From Hygrocybe punicea (taxonomy: Eukaryota; Basidiomycota; Agaricomycetes; Agaricales; Hygrophoraceae): 64,000 nt of DNA. A program made the translations under genes and the position numbers. A model generated the notes under the pieces. It saw nothing but the letters and a program-made list of their open reading frames with translations. It was not told the origin of the DNA and did not search any database. Position 1 is the first letter of the stretch. Each line of letters starts with the position of its first letter. This document shows, piece by piece, positions 1 to 11,639 of the stretch. Location: the NCBI GenBank assembly GCA_963556145.1, contig OY744461.1, positions 9,372,891-9,436,890 of the forward strand, given 5' to 3'.

Positions 1-1145
1 ACAATGAAGATTCATCCCCCACTGCCTACTTATTATATTTCATCCACAGATAAATACCAAAAATCTCTCTTCCTCGATGTCCTCGATATCCACATGGTCC
101 GCCATCGCGAGACCTCCACAATAATTTCTTACCATCCCGGCTACGAATGGTGCATGACGCCTGCGGGCAGCTTACAGTCGCGCTTCAGCCTGATAGGCGA
201 CAGCGTCTACTGGCGGGACGTCTTCCGAAGATCAAAGGACTCAACGTTCTTACTCATAGCCATCCTATGGCGCGCATCGGATGCATGGGACGAAGCCCTG
301 GAATGTCTGTATTCGCACATCTGTTTTCTGGTGGGTTCCGTTGCAATCAAGCTGCCCATTGGCTAAGTCTACTGTGTTAGGAAGGAGAAGTTATACATAC
401 GAGTGACATTAAGATGACGCGCCAGCTGCACAGTATCCGTGCCCATCTCCTACATTATGCCTCCCTGCTCGGGGACCTCCGAAAGAGCGTACAGTTCATC
501 CTGGACACACCCAACCCTGCCATGGACGCATTCCAAAACGGGCAGAAAGAAAGTGATAGGAAGTTACTGGAGAAAGAGGGGAACAACCTGTTACAAGAGA
601 TCAAACGATTAGAAATGTTAAGGCGATTGCAGGATGTCAGGCTCAAGAATGTCATGGATCTGGTGAGAATTGCATTCAAATTGCTTGGGCATTTTTGTGA
701 CGATATGGATGACTTAGGTTTTTCGCAACGTCCATCTGCAAGATAGTAACCGCATGCAAAGTATGACAGAGGCTTCGGTCCGGGACAATGATACAATGAA
801 ACAAATTACATACGTGACTATGATCTTCTTCCCGATCTCCTTCGTCGCAGTAAGCCATTACCGCCTTCGCCGTTCACTGAATTTATTAATGACCGCGGCC
901 GTTAATAGTCAATCTTTGGCATGAACGTCCACGAAATAACTCGAGACACCCGTGGAACTCTACCGCACTACGCCGCCGCCGTCGTCCTGCTAACGTTTAT
1001 CACTATCTGGGTGTTCGTCGCGTTCCAGGCCAAGAATTATTTCCCCAGACAGGACCAGAATATATGGACGAGAGTACTATGGCCTATTGTGCTCGTAAAG
1101 GAGTTGTTCACGAGAAAGAATAGGACAACGAAAGACTGTCAGTGA
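1..1145 (+). CDS. CorA-like Mg2+ transporter-type membrane protein, 3' part (5' end outside window)
   Basis: This is the C-terminal part of a basidiomycete protein of the CorA divalent-cation transporter superfamily. Exons read to about 329, then 414-662, 718-849 and 909-1145, joined by GT..AG introns. The helical part contains RAHLLHYASLLGDLRKSV and NPAMD, followed by a charged segment ending RLKNVMDLV. After splicing it continues to MTEASVRDNDTMKQITYVT. The first membrane segment (FFPISFVASIF) leads directly into GMN, the signature loop of CorA channels, followed by a second segment (VVLLTFITIWVFVAF) and a basic cytoplasmic tail ending at TGA 1143-1145. Family knowledge: CorA proteins form pentameric Mg2+ channels. 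Many fungal relatives are much diverged, so the transported ion is inference. The reading frame is open from the left edge and the true start lies outside. The first intron boundary (330-413) is the least certain. Confidence 0.8.
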
Positions 1146-1867
1146 AAGCGTGGATTATCGTTACCTTGAGCGTAGCAGGTTTATTCCAGCATCACGACAT
1201 CTCGGTGCCTGGTTATTAGCGAGGGCACCAGGACGATCCTCTATCTGTATATATGAATGAAGCTTAATGAATAATGATGAATGATGGAACCAGTGTACTT
1301 TTATCCGCGATTTGAGTTTCCGTGCAGTTTGCTTTCCCCTCGTGTGATTTCCGTGGCTTAGCTTTTCTGAGTCCCTCTGTACACCATGGGAAGGAGGTTG
1401 GCTGAATCGCAGCGAGAGAAACGATGTCATTCAGCAGTGTTCTGTGTGAATCCCCGTGATGCTTGCGGTAGTCACTGAAAATTGAGTTATTTTCCCCTAC
1501 ATCGTATGGACTGCCCGTCTAGTTATTGAAACCCACAGAAAGCAGCGGTCAAATCAATAATTTCAAGAAGCTCACGAGAATCGTAGCCAAATAATACATG
1601 CAGTTGGGGCCTCTACATAGCAGGTCGACACCAACAACTCCACACCATCCTTGATCCTGGGTCTACGGATTGGACTGTGACTGAGCAAACTTATGCAAGA
1701 ACTTCTCACAACCATTTTGACATGTACCAAGGTGAACAAAAAGATAAATGGATTCAAATTGAGACGCACGAGGAGAACGCCAGAACTTGTGCCCGCAAAT
1801 CTGAGCAGGGTAAGTACCACTTTCACCATCCTCTGCCACCGTTTGCTGAACACCGCATCCTGTTAAT
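1146..1867. other. Intergenic stretch, no gene seen
   Basis: Only short overlapping open frames without recognisable domains are present here. The stretch holds the 3' flank of the CorA-like gene and the decayed end of the FAD-oxidase relic that follows. I see no repeat, RNA gene or promoter I could defend. Confidence 0.5.
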
Positions 1868-2656
1868 CACGGAAGGAACTTGTACGAGAGGGAATGTCGT
1901 CTCGCACGATCAAGTTCTGGGTAGTTTATAATAGGCAATGAGTATGCCAGTCCATCAGTTGAACGACCTACCACCAGTCGCACCAAGTGTCGTACGGCGT
2001 TGTCACCGCCACGCTGCAACTTCAGCTGAAAGATCCCTTGCAAACGCGTAAAATGGATTAACACATCTGCCTGGGCTTGGTCGGCCTTAATGGTACACCC
2101 AAGCAGTGTGAACAACGGCCACCGAATAAGCACAACCGATGGATGATATCATGCTGATGTACTGGGTCGAAAGCTTCCTGCATCGGAGGTCATGTTTGGG
2201 GATATCGATGCAGAGAACAGGCTCGCGGTGAGAGGCAACTCAGGGTGTGCATTGAATGTCGCCGAGATCACGATACAGTATGTACCGCCCCCACGGTAGG
2301 CCCAAAACAAGTCGGAGTGGGAGTGAACAGAGGCAGTGAGACATTTTCCGAGTGACGTGATGACATTGAACGTTGAACATCCATGGCCAGTACGTCGCGC
2401 TCAGGAGTTGGAAAAGCATGGAAAAACGACGACGAGCGAAGCACCCAGAACATATTTTGGCGAGACTGCAGTCTTGGACCCAACCTCCGGCTACACCCAA
2501 TGTGTCGTAGCCCCCACTCACGAGGACTCGATTGTAGGTATGATATGACCCACGCCACTGGACTCCCGCGCCCACGGTTACAGCTAGAGCGTCATCTCGA
2601 CGAACAAGGCCCAACCTGGAGGTTTGGTACTGTTGTAAGTCTGCAAGGGTACACAC
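1868..2656 (-). pseudogene. FAD-linked oxidase (berberine-bridge type) relic
   Basis: On the minus strand pieces of an FAD-binding type 4 oxidase can be read in different frames. One frame gives AVTVGAGVQWRG followed by GVAGGWVQ, the typical VGAGxQW...GAAGGWV stretch around the FAD site. About 100 bases later another frame gives SDLFWAYRGGGTYCIVISATFNAHPE, the equivalent of the family's LFWALRGGGGGTYGVV. Weakly similar sequence continues to about 1870. The pieces are not joined by plausible introns; at least one frameshift and a stop separate them. Intact fungal enzymes of this class run about 500-600 residues, so N- and C-terminal parts are missing here. I read it as a decayed gene with no product. 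Confidence 0.7.
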
Positions 2657-2659
2657 CTT

Positions 2660-3163
2660 CCGTTGCGAATGCGTCGCTGTATGATATGTTGTTCAAATGA
2701 CAGATCCATATCCCTTGGCCCCGCTGGGTCCGAGATAATCTTGCCTAGAACCCCGAAACGGCTTTTTTAATGGAAAAGTTTGGAAAGAGAGAGGAGACTC
2801 AACATTGCTGGTCACTGAGGCCGTGTTCGCGTACGTACGGAGCAAAATATTTTCAAACACTGGTGCCAGTGAAAAGTCTTCGACCAAATCCCATACCGAC
2901 GATTTGTGCTACTGGCTTTGTTCTCAAACACCGGATCTCCTATGCCTCAGGAAGCATTTCTATCGTTGCAGCGGAAGAGGACCCCGGAATATCTGTACTA
3001 AGGCCACGGTACTGTTGAGATCCGAGGTTATTATATATAATAAGAGTTCAGAACGAGGAGCTGTAAGAAGTGCGAGAGCACTGTGTAAGTAGACAAGGAT
3101 ATGAAGTGTAAAAGCCCCAGTACTAGTGAAGTCGGTGGTTTTAGATGTTGTCGTACCTCTTTT
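2660..3163. other. Intergenic stretch, no gene seen
   Basis: Short open frames occur on both strands but none shows a domain or a consistent splice pattern. This is the space between the oxidase relic and the 3' end of the next minus-strand gene. Confidence 0.4.
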
Positions 3164-4145
3164 CTAGCTCTTCTCCTCATAGAACTGCAGCATATAGTTA
3201 TTAGATGATATATATACCCCCTTGCTATGCTACTTACCTGTCTTGTTGCATTACCAATCTCTTGCCAGATCTCGTCGAATTTGTGACAATAATCGATGGC
3301 GAACAGGTTCCTGTAACGGAATCATCTCAGTTTGCAACAAACGTATCCTAAATACTCACCGTGCCGTTGTTGCCTGCGTAGGAATCATCAGGGGCCTTTT
3401 CTTCATGGGAGCTTTCCCTGCCCCCTTTCCTTTCCGTGTTGATGAAGAAGCGGCACTTGATTAACCGCCGGACAGACGCACTGTAATAAACATAGATTTA
3501 GTTTCTTATGTGCCGGTTGGAGTTAACTTACAAAGGATTGAAGATTGTCGGGGGAACATCTGCGGTAGTTATGGTGTCAGGTGCGGGGATTTGTTCCGTC
3601 TCATCTTGGGCACTGTTCTGAGCCTCGACCAGTTTCAGACATCTCTGTGGACGGTATCGCAGCGGATGGCAAAAATGGATAAAAAAAGGCATGCATACCT
3701 ATGATTTCCGGCACATTCGGAGTCAGCACCATCTCAGCATCAGTCTCTGCGATCAGGGTAGATGAGGTAGGCGATGTTATAAGCGACCGTCCGGATAAGT
3801 CACCCAATGACTCCCAAGACGCAGGTGTGATGGTGGAAGTTGGCTCGGTTGGCAATGATGTGGGTGGGCTTGATTCTTCGGAAGATGCGCTGGTGGGTTG
3901 TGTCAGGACTTGAACTGGGTTTGATAACTGGGGGGACCCTGAATTTCTTCTTTGCAGGTACAGGAAGAGCGGTCGATAATCGTTCCTGCGGTAGGTGCAT
4001 GTAAGCAGTAATCATACCTCAGTAGTTTTTGATTTTCCGAGACTGAGATAAGATAAGTTTCGATTTGCTTTTTGGAAAGAGCGAGAGCGGGAGTATCCGA
4101 GATCTCAATCCCATCAACGTGGGCGGCAGAAACGACAGAATCCAT
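3164..4145 (-). CDS. Unrecognised spliced gene, Ser/Thr/Pro-rich protein
   Basis: A consistent minus-strand gene can be assembled. Exon 1 starts at ATG 4143-4145 (MDSVVSAAHVDGIEIS) and ends at about 4018. A short intron (3986-4017) leads to a long Ser/Thr/Pro-rich exon ending near 3699. Smaller exons follow that read TEQIPAPDTITTADVPPTIFNP, a Lys-rich stretch (TRKGKGAGKAPMKKRP), then ARNLFAIDYCHKFDEIWQEI and a terminal FYEEKS before the stop at 3164-3166. Each junction has GT..AG ends and keeps frame, which is the main support; the exact ends of two middle introns are uncertain. The low-complexity middle plus a short basic segment suggests a nuclear or disordered protein, but I recognise no family. 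The gene is divergent from the MYND gene at 4405. Confidence 0.5.
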
Positions 4146-4404
4146 ATTTCACTGGCACGACATTTAGTGAGTGAGTGAGGGGCGGCGGCGGGCGGCCCCT
4201 AATGGTCTTGTCGAGATCATCCGTGTTTCCTACAGTCCATTTGACCGGTCATGGCGTAATTCACGGTGAGGTAAGTTAGTCCACACATTTCCCTTTTTCA
4301 TTATTACTGACGTTATGCAACGAGGTCTCGAAGCAAATGCGGCGGTCACGGTGCCAGTGGCGTTGAGCGCCTAGCTCCTTCGTCTCACGTCTCATCGGAA
4401 CATC
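4146..4404. promoter_or_regulatory. Divergent promoter interval
   Basis: The 259 bases between the start of the minus-strand gene (4145) and the plus-strand MYND gene (4405) must hold both promoters. There is a GC-rich patch (ggggcggcggcgggcggcccc, about 4178-4198) but no clear TATA box. Position and orientation are the only evidence. Confidence 0.35.
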
Positions 4405-5974
4405 ATGCCCGCTTCCTTCTCAAAGAGCAGGTCTCCGTCAACTTGGGAGCAAGCATGGCAAAAGGACCTCGACGCTATCTATGTCAGGACACCCATCGCG
4501 CAACTGAAAGCCGCAGGCAAAGCAACAAGCAAGTTCGCACCTGGGAGCCTAATCGACGGGAGCGTCTCGGTCTTCACGACCAACCACCGCGCCCTGTGCA
4601 AGCTACAGCAAGATCTGCTCTCTCTCGCAACCCAGAAGTGTGGCGTGGACCACTTTGAAGACAGATGGCGGGCAGCTGGGCCAAAGGAGAGAGAAAAACA
4701 CTATTATGAGGCGATGAAGCGGGTCTGCGATATCCCTGACATGGAGAGACAAAGACGGTGCGTCGTCCTACTATTGTAGTCCGCTAGAGAGGACGTTGCT
4801 TATCTTGATGTCACAGGTCGGCTCCCGAGATTTCTCTCCGCCAATTTCAGGCGAGAAACGGACAGGGCTATCTTGACCTGCTGAGATCGTTGGTGCCTGA
4901 ACGAATACCTCCCAATCAATATGTCCGCGTTGCGCATCATGCTGTCGATGCACAGTTCGGGATACACGGCCCATTCGAGACGTTGTACGCTGTACCCACA
5001 GATGTACAAGTCTTTTTGCAGCAAATGTAAACGAATCCCCTTTTTATCGATGAATCGTTCTGATCAATAAACGGCTACATCTTAAGGCGTGACCTCTATC
5101 GGTCTCTATTCATGTCTTCCGTTGTTTGGCACACCCTCCTTTCGTTCTACAACCTCTATGAAGATACCATCAATGTACGCTCCGAAAGCAGGTCCAACTC
5201 CAAGCTGACACCTGAGCGGGTGGCTGAGCTGGAGAGCAAGGGCGTGAGCAGGGAGACCATATATGCTCTCGAGCGGGAGGGCAAGCAGGCGTACAAGAAG
5301 GGTCTGTGGCTCTGCGCTTGTTGCAAGCAATCCGAGGCCCAGTCTACCGAGGGTAAACTAAAGTCGTGCAGTAAGTGCAAAGCCATCAAACGAGATGTCA
5401 GATACTGCAGTCGGTGAGTACCCTGGACGAGAGAGACCCTTACATCTCTAAAGGAGCACCCAACTACAGTGACTGTCAAATCAATGACTAGAAGAATGGG
5501 GACCCACCTCACAAGCTAATCTGCGGCAAACTTGAGTGTTCTATCCCCTCAGCGCCTCCGCAACCTCCCCCCTCAACAACGCCAACAAACAGCTGCATTA
5601 TCCCTCCGCCGTCGCCTGCCTATCGCCGGTCCTTGGTACTACTGCATCAGATTTCCATGCTCACGAAGAACCCATCGGTGGACTACTTCCTCATCCCACC
5701 CGCACCCTTACCGGACATCGGCGTGGCCTTTGCCGAGCCCAACTTGGGCAAACTCTTCCTCCAAGTCCGCAACATCGCGTTTGAGACGGGCAACAACGAA
5801 GCGGTAGCCATCATGTGCAAACTGCTGAAGCCCTTTACGACGATGCGGCCAGAATTTGGGTTGGATCGGCTGGAGAAGCAGCTAGGGGAGGAGTTTGGGA
5901 TAGACGTCGAGGTGCTCCGGGAACAGCTCGTCCTTGTTGATGATGACTTCGCTCAATTGCGTAAAGGCCTGTGA
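4405..5974 (+). pseudogene. MYND zinc-finger protein with one in-frame TAG
   Basis: Four exons fit well: 4405-4757, 4817-5026, 5087-5413 and 5470-5974. Together they give 464 residues if the stop is read through. The N-terminal half (MPASFSKSRSPSTWEQAWQ, then MKRVCDIPDMERQR) is the conserved region of a large basidiomycete MYND family. The finger itself reads CACC...CSKCKAI...RYCSRDCQIND-x-KNGDPPHKLIC, with all zinc-binding Cys and His residues present. A long C-terminal tail follows, ending LVLVDDDFAQLRKGL. At 5489-5491 the codon that should encode the conserved Trp after CQIND is TAG. Everything downstream stays open and conserved in the same frame, so the lesion is a single base change (TGG to TAG). 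This could be a young pseudogene, a null allele or a base error. MYND fingers bind proline-rich peptides in transcription and chromatin proteins; the role here is unknown. Confidence 0.8.
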
Positions 5975-6278
5975 ATGGTCTTCGGATATGGGTTTCTTGA
6001 CGATTTTCTTGACAATCCTCTGTATCGAGGGAGCATTCTGAGAAAAAGGAACATTGCGCCAACACGGAGGCCAACCTTGTGGTCTCGACAGGCATCAATG
6101 GCAGTTCGGATCCTTGTTCTTTTTTAGTATATGCGCTACGTCCAATATGATTTATCTGCACGACGAGTTCACTATGATAAATTTAAAGCATCCCAACAAG
6201 CTGATTCGTGTACATCCCGGACGGGAAGAAAACATACCCCCATATACATCCACAAATCTCCTCGTTCGTGACCTCCCC
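5975..6278. other. Convergent intergenic stretch
   Basis: This lies between the stop of the MYND gene and the stop of the minus-strand membrane protein gene. It should hold both 3' ends. No coding signal or repeat is seen. Confidence 0.4.
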
Positions 6279-7386
6279 TCAAACTTGTGGTACCCCCGGG
6301 TAGAAACCAGGAGTTCCGACATTCTGAAGCCCCAGCGCCGTTCCCGTTTGGAGCGATACGGGATCTCGAGGATCCTGAAAGTGTGTGTCAAAAGAAGTGT
6401 CAAAAACGGAGATGGAGACCAAATATACTGGAAAGCTCACGTAAGGCTTGGGAATTTCGTATGGTTGAGACCAAGGTCGTTGCCCATTCTCGCTCAGGCT
6501 ATAATGAGTGGATAGCGGACTAGTGGGACCCGACATTTCCCCTCGGGTATCAATTGGAACAACCGTTTCGTTGCGCCTGTATAACATGAAACAGATGATA
6601 CCAATTCCTGCAATGGCAACCACACCGCAACCAACGGCGGCTCCGACGGCAATGTCAACTGTCCGAGAAGATCGCTCGGGTGCCTGTGAGGTCGACATGG
6701 CCGGTAAAGAACTGGGGGTTGTGGAGGTGGAGGTTGATGAGACAGAGGTTGAAGTCGAAGGTGTAGGTGTGGAAATGGTGATGGAGGGGATGGAAACGCT
6801 CGTGTGGGTGGGAATGATCGTGATGCTAGAAATGGTCGAGAGAAGTAGGCTAACAAATGTAGTGGGTTTCGATCCACCTGGAACGTCAGGTGGAAGCTTT
6901 TTGCCCCATGGAATCAATGATCAGATCACCGATTGTAAAGCCCTTGATTCAAAAGACATCGTACCCGCTAGAGCCTCTGCATTGGGGATACTCCATGAAT
7001 TTCCAGCCGCACCCGGGTCTAGGTATGCCCAGAGGGGGACGCTAGAAGACAATGGGAAATGAGTCGAGGGTGATGTCGGGTGCGGAGCAGTTGTAATTCC
7101 AATACGGCCAGCTGCCAATGAATGAGGTAAGGTGCAAACAAAGGAAGCGAGGAAAGAAAGAATAGACATACGAACTCCATTCCCCACCTTGACAATAGCC
7201 GCAAGCCGCAGTCACAGCGTAAGTGACTGTATACCAGCAGTAGTTGGATTGGGCGACATTCGGGCCTCCGTAACTCCAACCGATGTAGGGAGGGGGAAGT
7301 GAATAGAAGTGAAATGATCCACTGTAACATGTACCCAGAAGGGTAGCCGCGACTGTGCAATATGAAGCGTTGCACCGCAAAAACAT
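6279..7386 (-). CDS. Single-pass membrane glycoprotein-like protein
   Basis: Minus strand. The N-terminal exon (from about 7386) has a Cys-rich ectodomain with YTVTYAVTAACGYCQGGEWSS, the CxxCQGG...WSxW pattern of a common basidiomycete cell-surface family. After an intron (donor near 7169) it reads WPYWNYNC. Then PLSSSVPLWAYLDPGAAGNSW leads into a Ser/Thr-rich stalk (about 6700-6880). A single membrane helix (AVGCGVVAIAGIGIICFMLY) is followed by a basic stop-transfer RRNE and a cytoplasmic tail ending at 6279. This is the layout of a wall-anchored or sensor-like type I protein. The junction between NCSAPDIT and FPLSSSVPLW needs a one-base shift or an unseen intron, so the copy may be damaged there. 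A signal-peptide exon upstream was not identified. Function unknown. Confidence 0.6.
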
Positions 7387-7389
7387 CGT

Positions 7390-8036
7390 GGCACGGACTC
7401 TGTCCTCTGTGGTTGAAAGTCTGCAGCGAAGCGAAGTGAGCTGGGAGAGGAAGCTCGAGGAAGCCTCGAAGTATATACTCGCCCATTGTGCTTGGGTACA
7501 GACAGCATCGACTATCTATAGAGCAGAGTTATTTCAATTAGTAATTACATGATCGGTGATCGATTAATGATCGATTGGCACAGTGAGCAAGGTTGCATAC
7601 GATTTGGGCTGAGACCTGCTGTACGACGCTCCAGGAGAGCAATAAAGTATGAAAAACGCAAACGGACCGCACCTGGCATGTGACGATTTACGCTACGCCA
7701 CTTCCAGTCAGGAACATGATCGGAGTTCGATACGTTCAATAAATGTGTAAGATCGGGTTTCGAGTTGAAGTCGTCGCCCCATCACATGCATGGGCCCGGG
7801 TGCAATTATCATCGATATCTGCCAGGTCTCGAATCTGAGCTCACATCTGCAATGTATTTATATTCCGTTTGTTCCCATCTTTCAAGTTCTCACACAGTGT
7901 CAACATTTTATGAGGGCCCCCCGCGAACGTGGTCCATGTGCACGGTGAAATCCTCCAACTGCTGCGGCCCATCGCACGTGCGGTATATATCATTATGTGC
8001 CAGTATGTCATACTCTGTGCCTTTCAGTGTTTGGGC
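7390..8036. other. Intergenic, upstream region of the phosphodiesterase gene
   Basis: No coding signal. It ends in the TATA box at 8037. Upstream promoters of both the minus-strand membrane protein gene and the plus-strand phosphodiesterase gene must lie here. Confidence 0.4.
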
Positions 8037-8044
8037 TATAAAAG
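8037..8044 (+). promoter_or_regulatory. TATA box
   Basis: TATAAAAG lies 40 bases upstream of the start codon at 8084 of the phosphodiesterase gene, a normal spacing for a gene with a very short leader. It is the best-formed TATA box in the gene-rich part of the window. Confidence 0.6.
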
Positions 8045-8083
8045 ACATGCACCACAGCTGGGCACCCCCACGGTTGATCCAAC

Positions 8084-9801
8084 ATGTGGTCCAACCGTAT
8101 CACCCTCTGCGTTGTTGCAATTGCGTGCTTCGCAAACTTGTCTTTGGCCAAGGTTTACAAGCACGTCGCCGCATTCTCAGTGGACGGTCTCCACAGCAGT
8201 GATGTTGAAAAATACGTCGCTGCAAGGCCGAACTCTACCATCGCGAAGCTTCTCCATACCGGGTTTGAGTTCACCAACGCCTTCACTTCTGCTCCATCGG
8301 ATTCGTTCCCTGGTACCCTTGCTCAATACACCGGCGCGTCGCCCCGAACCCACGGCGTGTGGTACGATGACATCTTCGACCGGAGCGTCTTCCCCAAGGG
8401 AAGTAACTGCACTGGACCACCGGGTGCCGAAGGTGCGTTTATACTTCTCTTCTCTTCCACCTTATCTGCTGTCTGGACAACTGACATATCATATTGCACC
8501 CCCTCAGTTCTCTTGGACGAGTCTATCGACTTCAACTTGACCCAACTCTTTTCAGGCGGTATCAACCCTGCCAATCTCCCTAAAGCCCTCAAGCAGGGGA
8601 ATTGCGTGCCCATCTTTCCACATCAGAGGCTTCGCGTGAATACCGTCTTTGAAGTCCTCAATGGCAAAGGGTTGGTGACAGCCTATGCTGACAAGCATCC
8701 CGCATACGATCTCGTCCGCGGACCGAGCGGGAAAGGCTTGTCGACAGGATATTTCCCGGAAATTGCCAGCGAGCCAAAAACCGTCGACGCCACCATCGCA
8801 TATGATCAATTTCATGTCAACGCATTCTTGGCATGGCTCGACGTTCAGACCCCGGCGAACAGCGAGGGCAATCTGACTGCCATCCCAACCCTTTTCGGTG
8901 GCAACTTCCAGTCTGGTAAGTGATCTCACCGTAATAGGCAAGACAGACAGCCGGCAGAGCCCTAATATATTCATACACAGTGAGCGTCGCCCAGAAAACT
9001 GTCGGTTACTCGAATGCTTCCGGCAACCCATTCACTCCGGAGTTGCTCAAAGCCCTCGATTTCGTGGATTCGTCCCTGGGACAAGTTGTCGCAAAGCTCG
9101 ACGCGAAGGGTATATTGAACGACACCTTGATTATCGTCGCGTCCAAACACGGACAGGCCCCCATTGACCCGCATAAGTACGGAAAGATAGATCCAGCAGC
9201 GCTCCAGAATGCAACTGATGTCCCCTTGCTCTTCGCGATCGTAAGCATCATTCCCATCCTCCCAATCATTGAGATGACTCACGTTTTGTGTAAACCCCAT
9301 CAGACAGACGACATTGCCCTCCTCTTTTTAAAATCACAGGGTGATCTCGAGAAGGCCGTCGCATCGCTTAATAAAAACAGGCAACAGCTCAAAATTGCAG
9401 ACATCATATTCGGCAATCGTCTCACAAAGCTCGGCTTCGGTGATCCCACAACCGACCCTGCTGTGCCTGATATCATTGTCAAGCCTGAACTGGGTATCAT
9501 ATATACCACGAGCACTGCGAAAATCGCCGAGCATGGTGGTCTAAGCAACGACGACCGGTGTGTTCTTTCTACTCCATAGTATCAGCCACGACTCCATAAT
9601 AATAATACTGATGATTCGATCGGTGGTCATTTTAGCAAGGTTGCCTGCTTCCTCAGCAATCCTCAACTCACCAAGACACAGTATTCGCACCGTGTGCAAA
9701 CGCAGCAAGTTGCCCCAACGATATTGAAAGCATTGGGTCTCGACCCTTCGGAGTTACAAGGCGTCGTCGCCGAGGGGACTGTGCCGCTTACCGGATTCTA
9801 A
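8084..9801 (+). CDS. Secreted type I phosphodiesterase / nucleotide pyrophosphatase-like enzyme
   Basis: Five exons with clean GT..AG introns (8084-8432, 8508-8915, 8981-9240, 9304-9557, 9636-9801) give 478 residues. The start has a signal peptide (RITLCVVAIACFANLSLA). The alkaline-phosphatase fold is recognised by FSVDGLHSSD near residue 34 (first metal aspartate), FTSAPSDSFPG with the Ser nucleophile position, HGVWYDD, DTLIIVASKHGQ (metal D and H, with K where many homologues have D) and IAEHGGLSNDDR (second metal His). Several NxT/NxS sites suit an extracellular glycoprotein. Family members hydrolyse phosphodiester or pyrophosphate bonds in nucleotides using two zinc ions. Substrate is unknown here, and some fungal members may be catalytically weak. 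A TATA box lies 40 bases upstream. The gene looks intact and ends at TAA 9799-9801. Confidence 0.85.
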
Positions 9802-10969
9802 TTTCGTTCTTGGGTTTTGTTGCATGTGTTGCAAAGTATGACGGACATGGTAGTACTTGCGTTATGCTTGTGCTTTTCATTCGTGTCGAGTTGTTCCTTT
9901 CTATCACTCCTCGATTCTGCTCTACTGTCTGTGAATTCAAGACCTTATGATACCCATACAGTAACTTTCATGGAGCTCCGAATGTCATGATAAGATTTGG
10001 ACCTTTCACTCACAGACGAAAATTTAAATCGAAAAAGGAAAGGAGGCCTTTAGACGAGTGCAGCCCGTCGATTCGTCGAAGCCATCTTTTTACCTTTAGT
10101 TGTCGAAGGAACCTACAAGCAAGCTTCTCACAAAGGGTGAATGAAATGGGCTGGTGGTAGGTTCCTTGAAATCCTATGGGTTCCCTGGGATGTCTGACTC
10201 AAAGGAGATGATCGTTATCTGTTTCTGTTTCTTCTCCACATTCTCAGCAATTTCGCATTCTTGCAAGAGTTCCAAGCATCACTGTGAATCAGAAGGTACG
10301 CGGAAACTGTGGAACTGTGGAATAATGATAATGTTCATATACCTAGCTTACGGACCTCCTCAAGGTAGGCCTTCGCTGCCTGGTATTGTCATCAGCAAAA
10401 GCGCAGGACCCTTGGATGGTCAGGTGACGTATCCAAGCAACCGTCCGACTGGCGAGCGCTGGCATGGCCAGCAATGGTGAGGCAAGAGAACGCCAGACTG
10501 GGGAAGATTTGCAAGACAGGGCCTGAATGGGGACCCATTCCAAGCCGACGTTAGGATGGCGGGAGTTTTGGATGGCGATGGAAGGCCAGGCAATGGAGTG
10601 GCCAGGTAGGGAGATGATTGGGAGACTTCATCTGAGCATGGAATTCAGTTCAAACCGATGTCAGGCAGGTGTCGGATTGTATACAGTTGCAATAGAATAC
10701 ATGGCTGGGCTAGGACAGAAAGAGAATAAGAGAAATGCTACAGTGGAGCATACCCTTCTGCAGCATACATGTCCTCCATGCTAAAATCCTCAGTCTGAAG
10801 TCTTCGATGTTGTCTGATTCATCTCCCTCAGTCTCCTCAGTCTCGGATCCCTCTTCAGCATCAACAGTCTGAGCACAAGCTGCTTGATGAATGAACGCTT
10901 TGATGAAAGCTTGGTGTGTTGAAATCGGGATAATATAAGCTTGTCTCCGCTATTTCCTTATGCAGTACA
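9802..10969. other. Non-coding stretch, no gene seen
   Basis: Open frames here are short and carry no domain. The part at 10380-10640 is rich in TGGC/GGCCA words (GCGCTGGCATGGCCAGCAATGG and similar) but I could not define a repeat unit. Confidence 0.4.
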
Positions 10970-11041
10970 TTAGCTCAGCGGTAAGTGTGACCTGGATATA
11001 TATAGGTTGATAAGTTCGAGAGTTCGAATCCCACAAATACC
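10970..11041 (+). other. tRNA-like motif (A box plus B box), possible SINE head or decayed tRNA
   Basis: TAGCTCAGCGGT at 10971-10982 matches the internal A box of RNA polymerase III promoters. AGTTCGAATCC, about 30 bases downstream (11021-11031), matches the B box. The distance is right for a tRNA. However the acceptor and T stems pair poorly, so this is not a functional tRNA. A tRNA-derived short interspersed element or a tRNA pseudogene would explain it. No anticodon is assigned. Confidence 0.4.
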
Positions 11042-11049
11042 AATAATTA

Positions 11050-11639
11050 ATTATATGTCTTCATTAGTAACTTATATACACTGTACACTGTGGAATTCTC
11101 ATAGAGTAGAATATGCTAAGCAACATTGTCATATAACTGTTTTTTTCTACCGTGATATGACTGAATACCTTGGAAGCTCAGGGATGTACTTGCATGGACC
11201 ATTATTCTGGTGAAGTCTTGCCAATGCTGTTGCAATCTGGTGGTATTCTTGTATTAGATAGCCATTCTCCCGGGCCTTGGATTGAAATGGGAACTCTTGC
11301 CAACTCATGGAGGTCCGTTGCGGTTACCTTGCAAGACCCGTCCCCATTCTGGTGTGCAATCCAAGGAAAGTGGGCTTTATAAGGCTATGTAAGTACATGT
11401 AAGGATTTTCCCCTTTTGCTGATGGTTATCTTCCTGGCACATCCGTGACTCTGCGAAACCGCCGGAGAAGACGGACACTCCACCAGCGGCACCGCTGCGA
11501 ACGAAGAAATTTTGTGAAAGGCATAGTATGGGCACGATTATGCAACATCTCGAACACGAATCTGTGGGCATGGCCAATGTCAGTAGTGTAGGACAGTAAC
11601 CCAGCCAAGAAGATATGCCTGAAGGGGCCTATCCGTCCA
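11050..11639. other. Non-coding stretch following the tRNA-like motif
   Basis: No domain is seen in any frame. If the tRNA-like motif is a SINE head, its body would lie here, but without a second copy I cannot set an end. Confidence 0.3.

Noticed and set aside
2268..2558. Independent minus-strand gene of 96 codons
   Set aside because: It is one frame of the FAD-oxidase relic overlapping the larger fragment.
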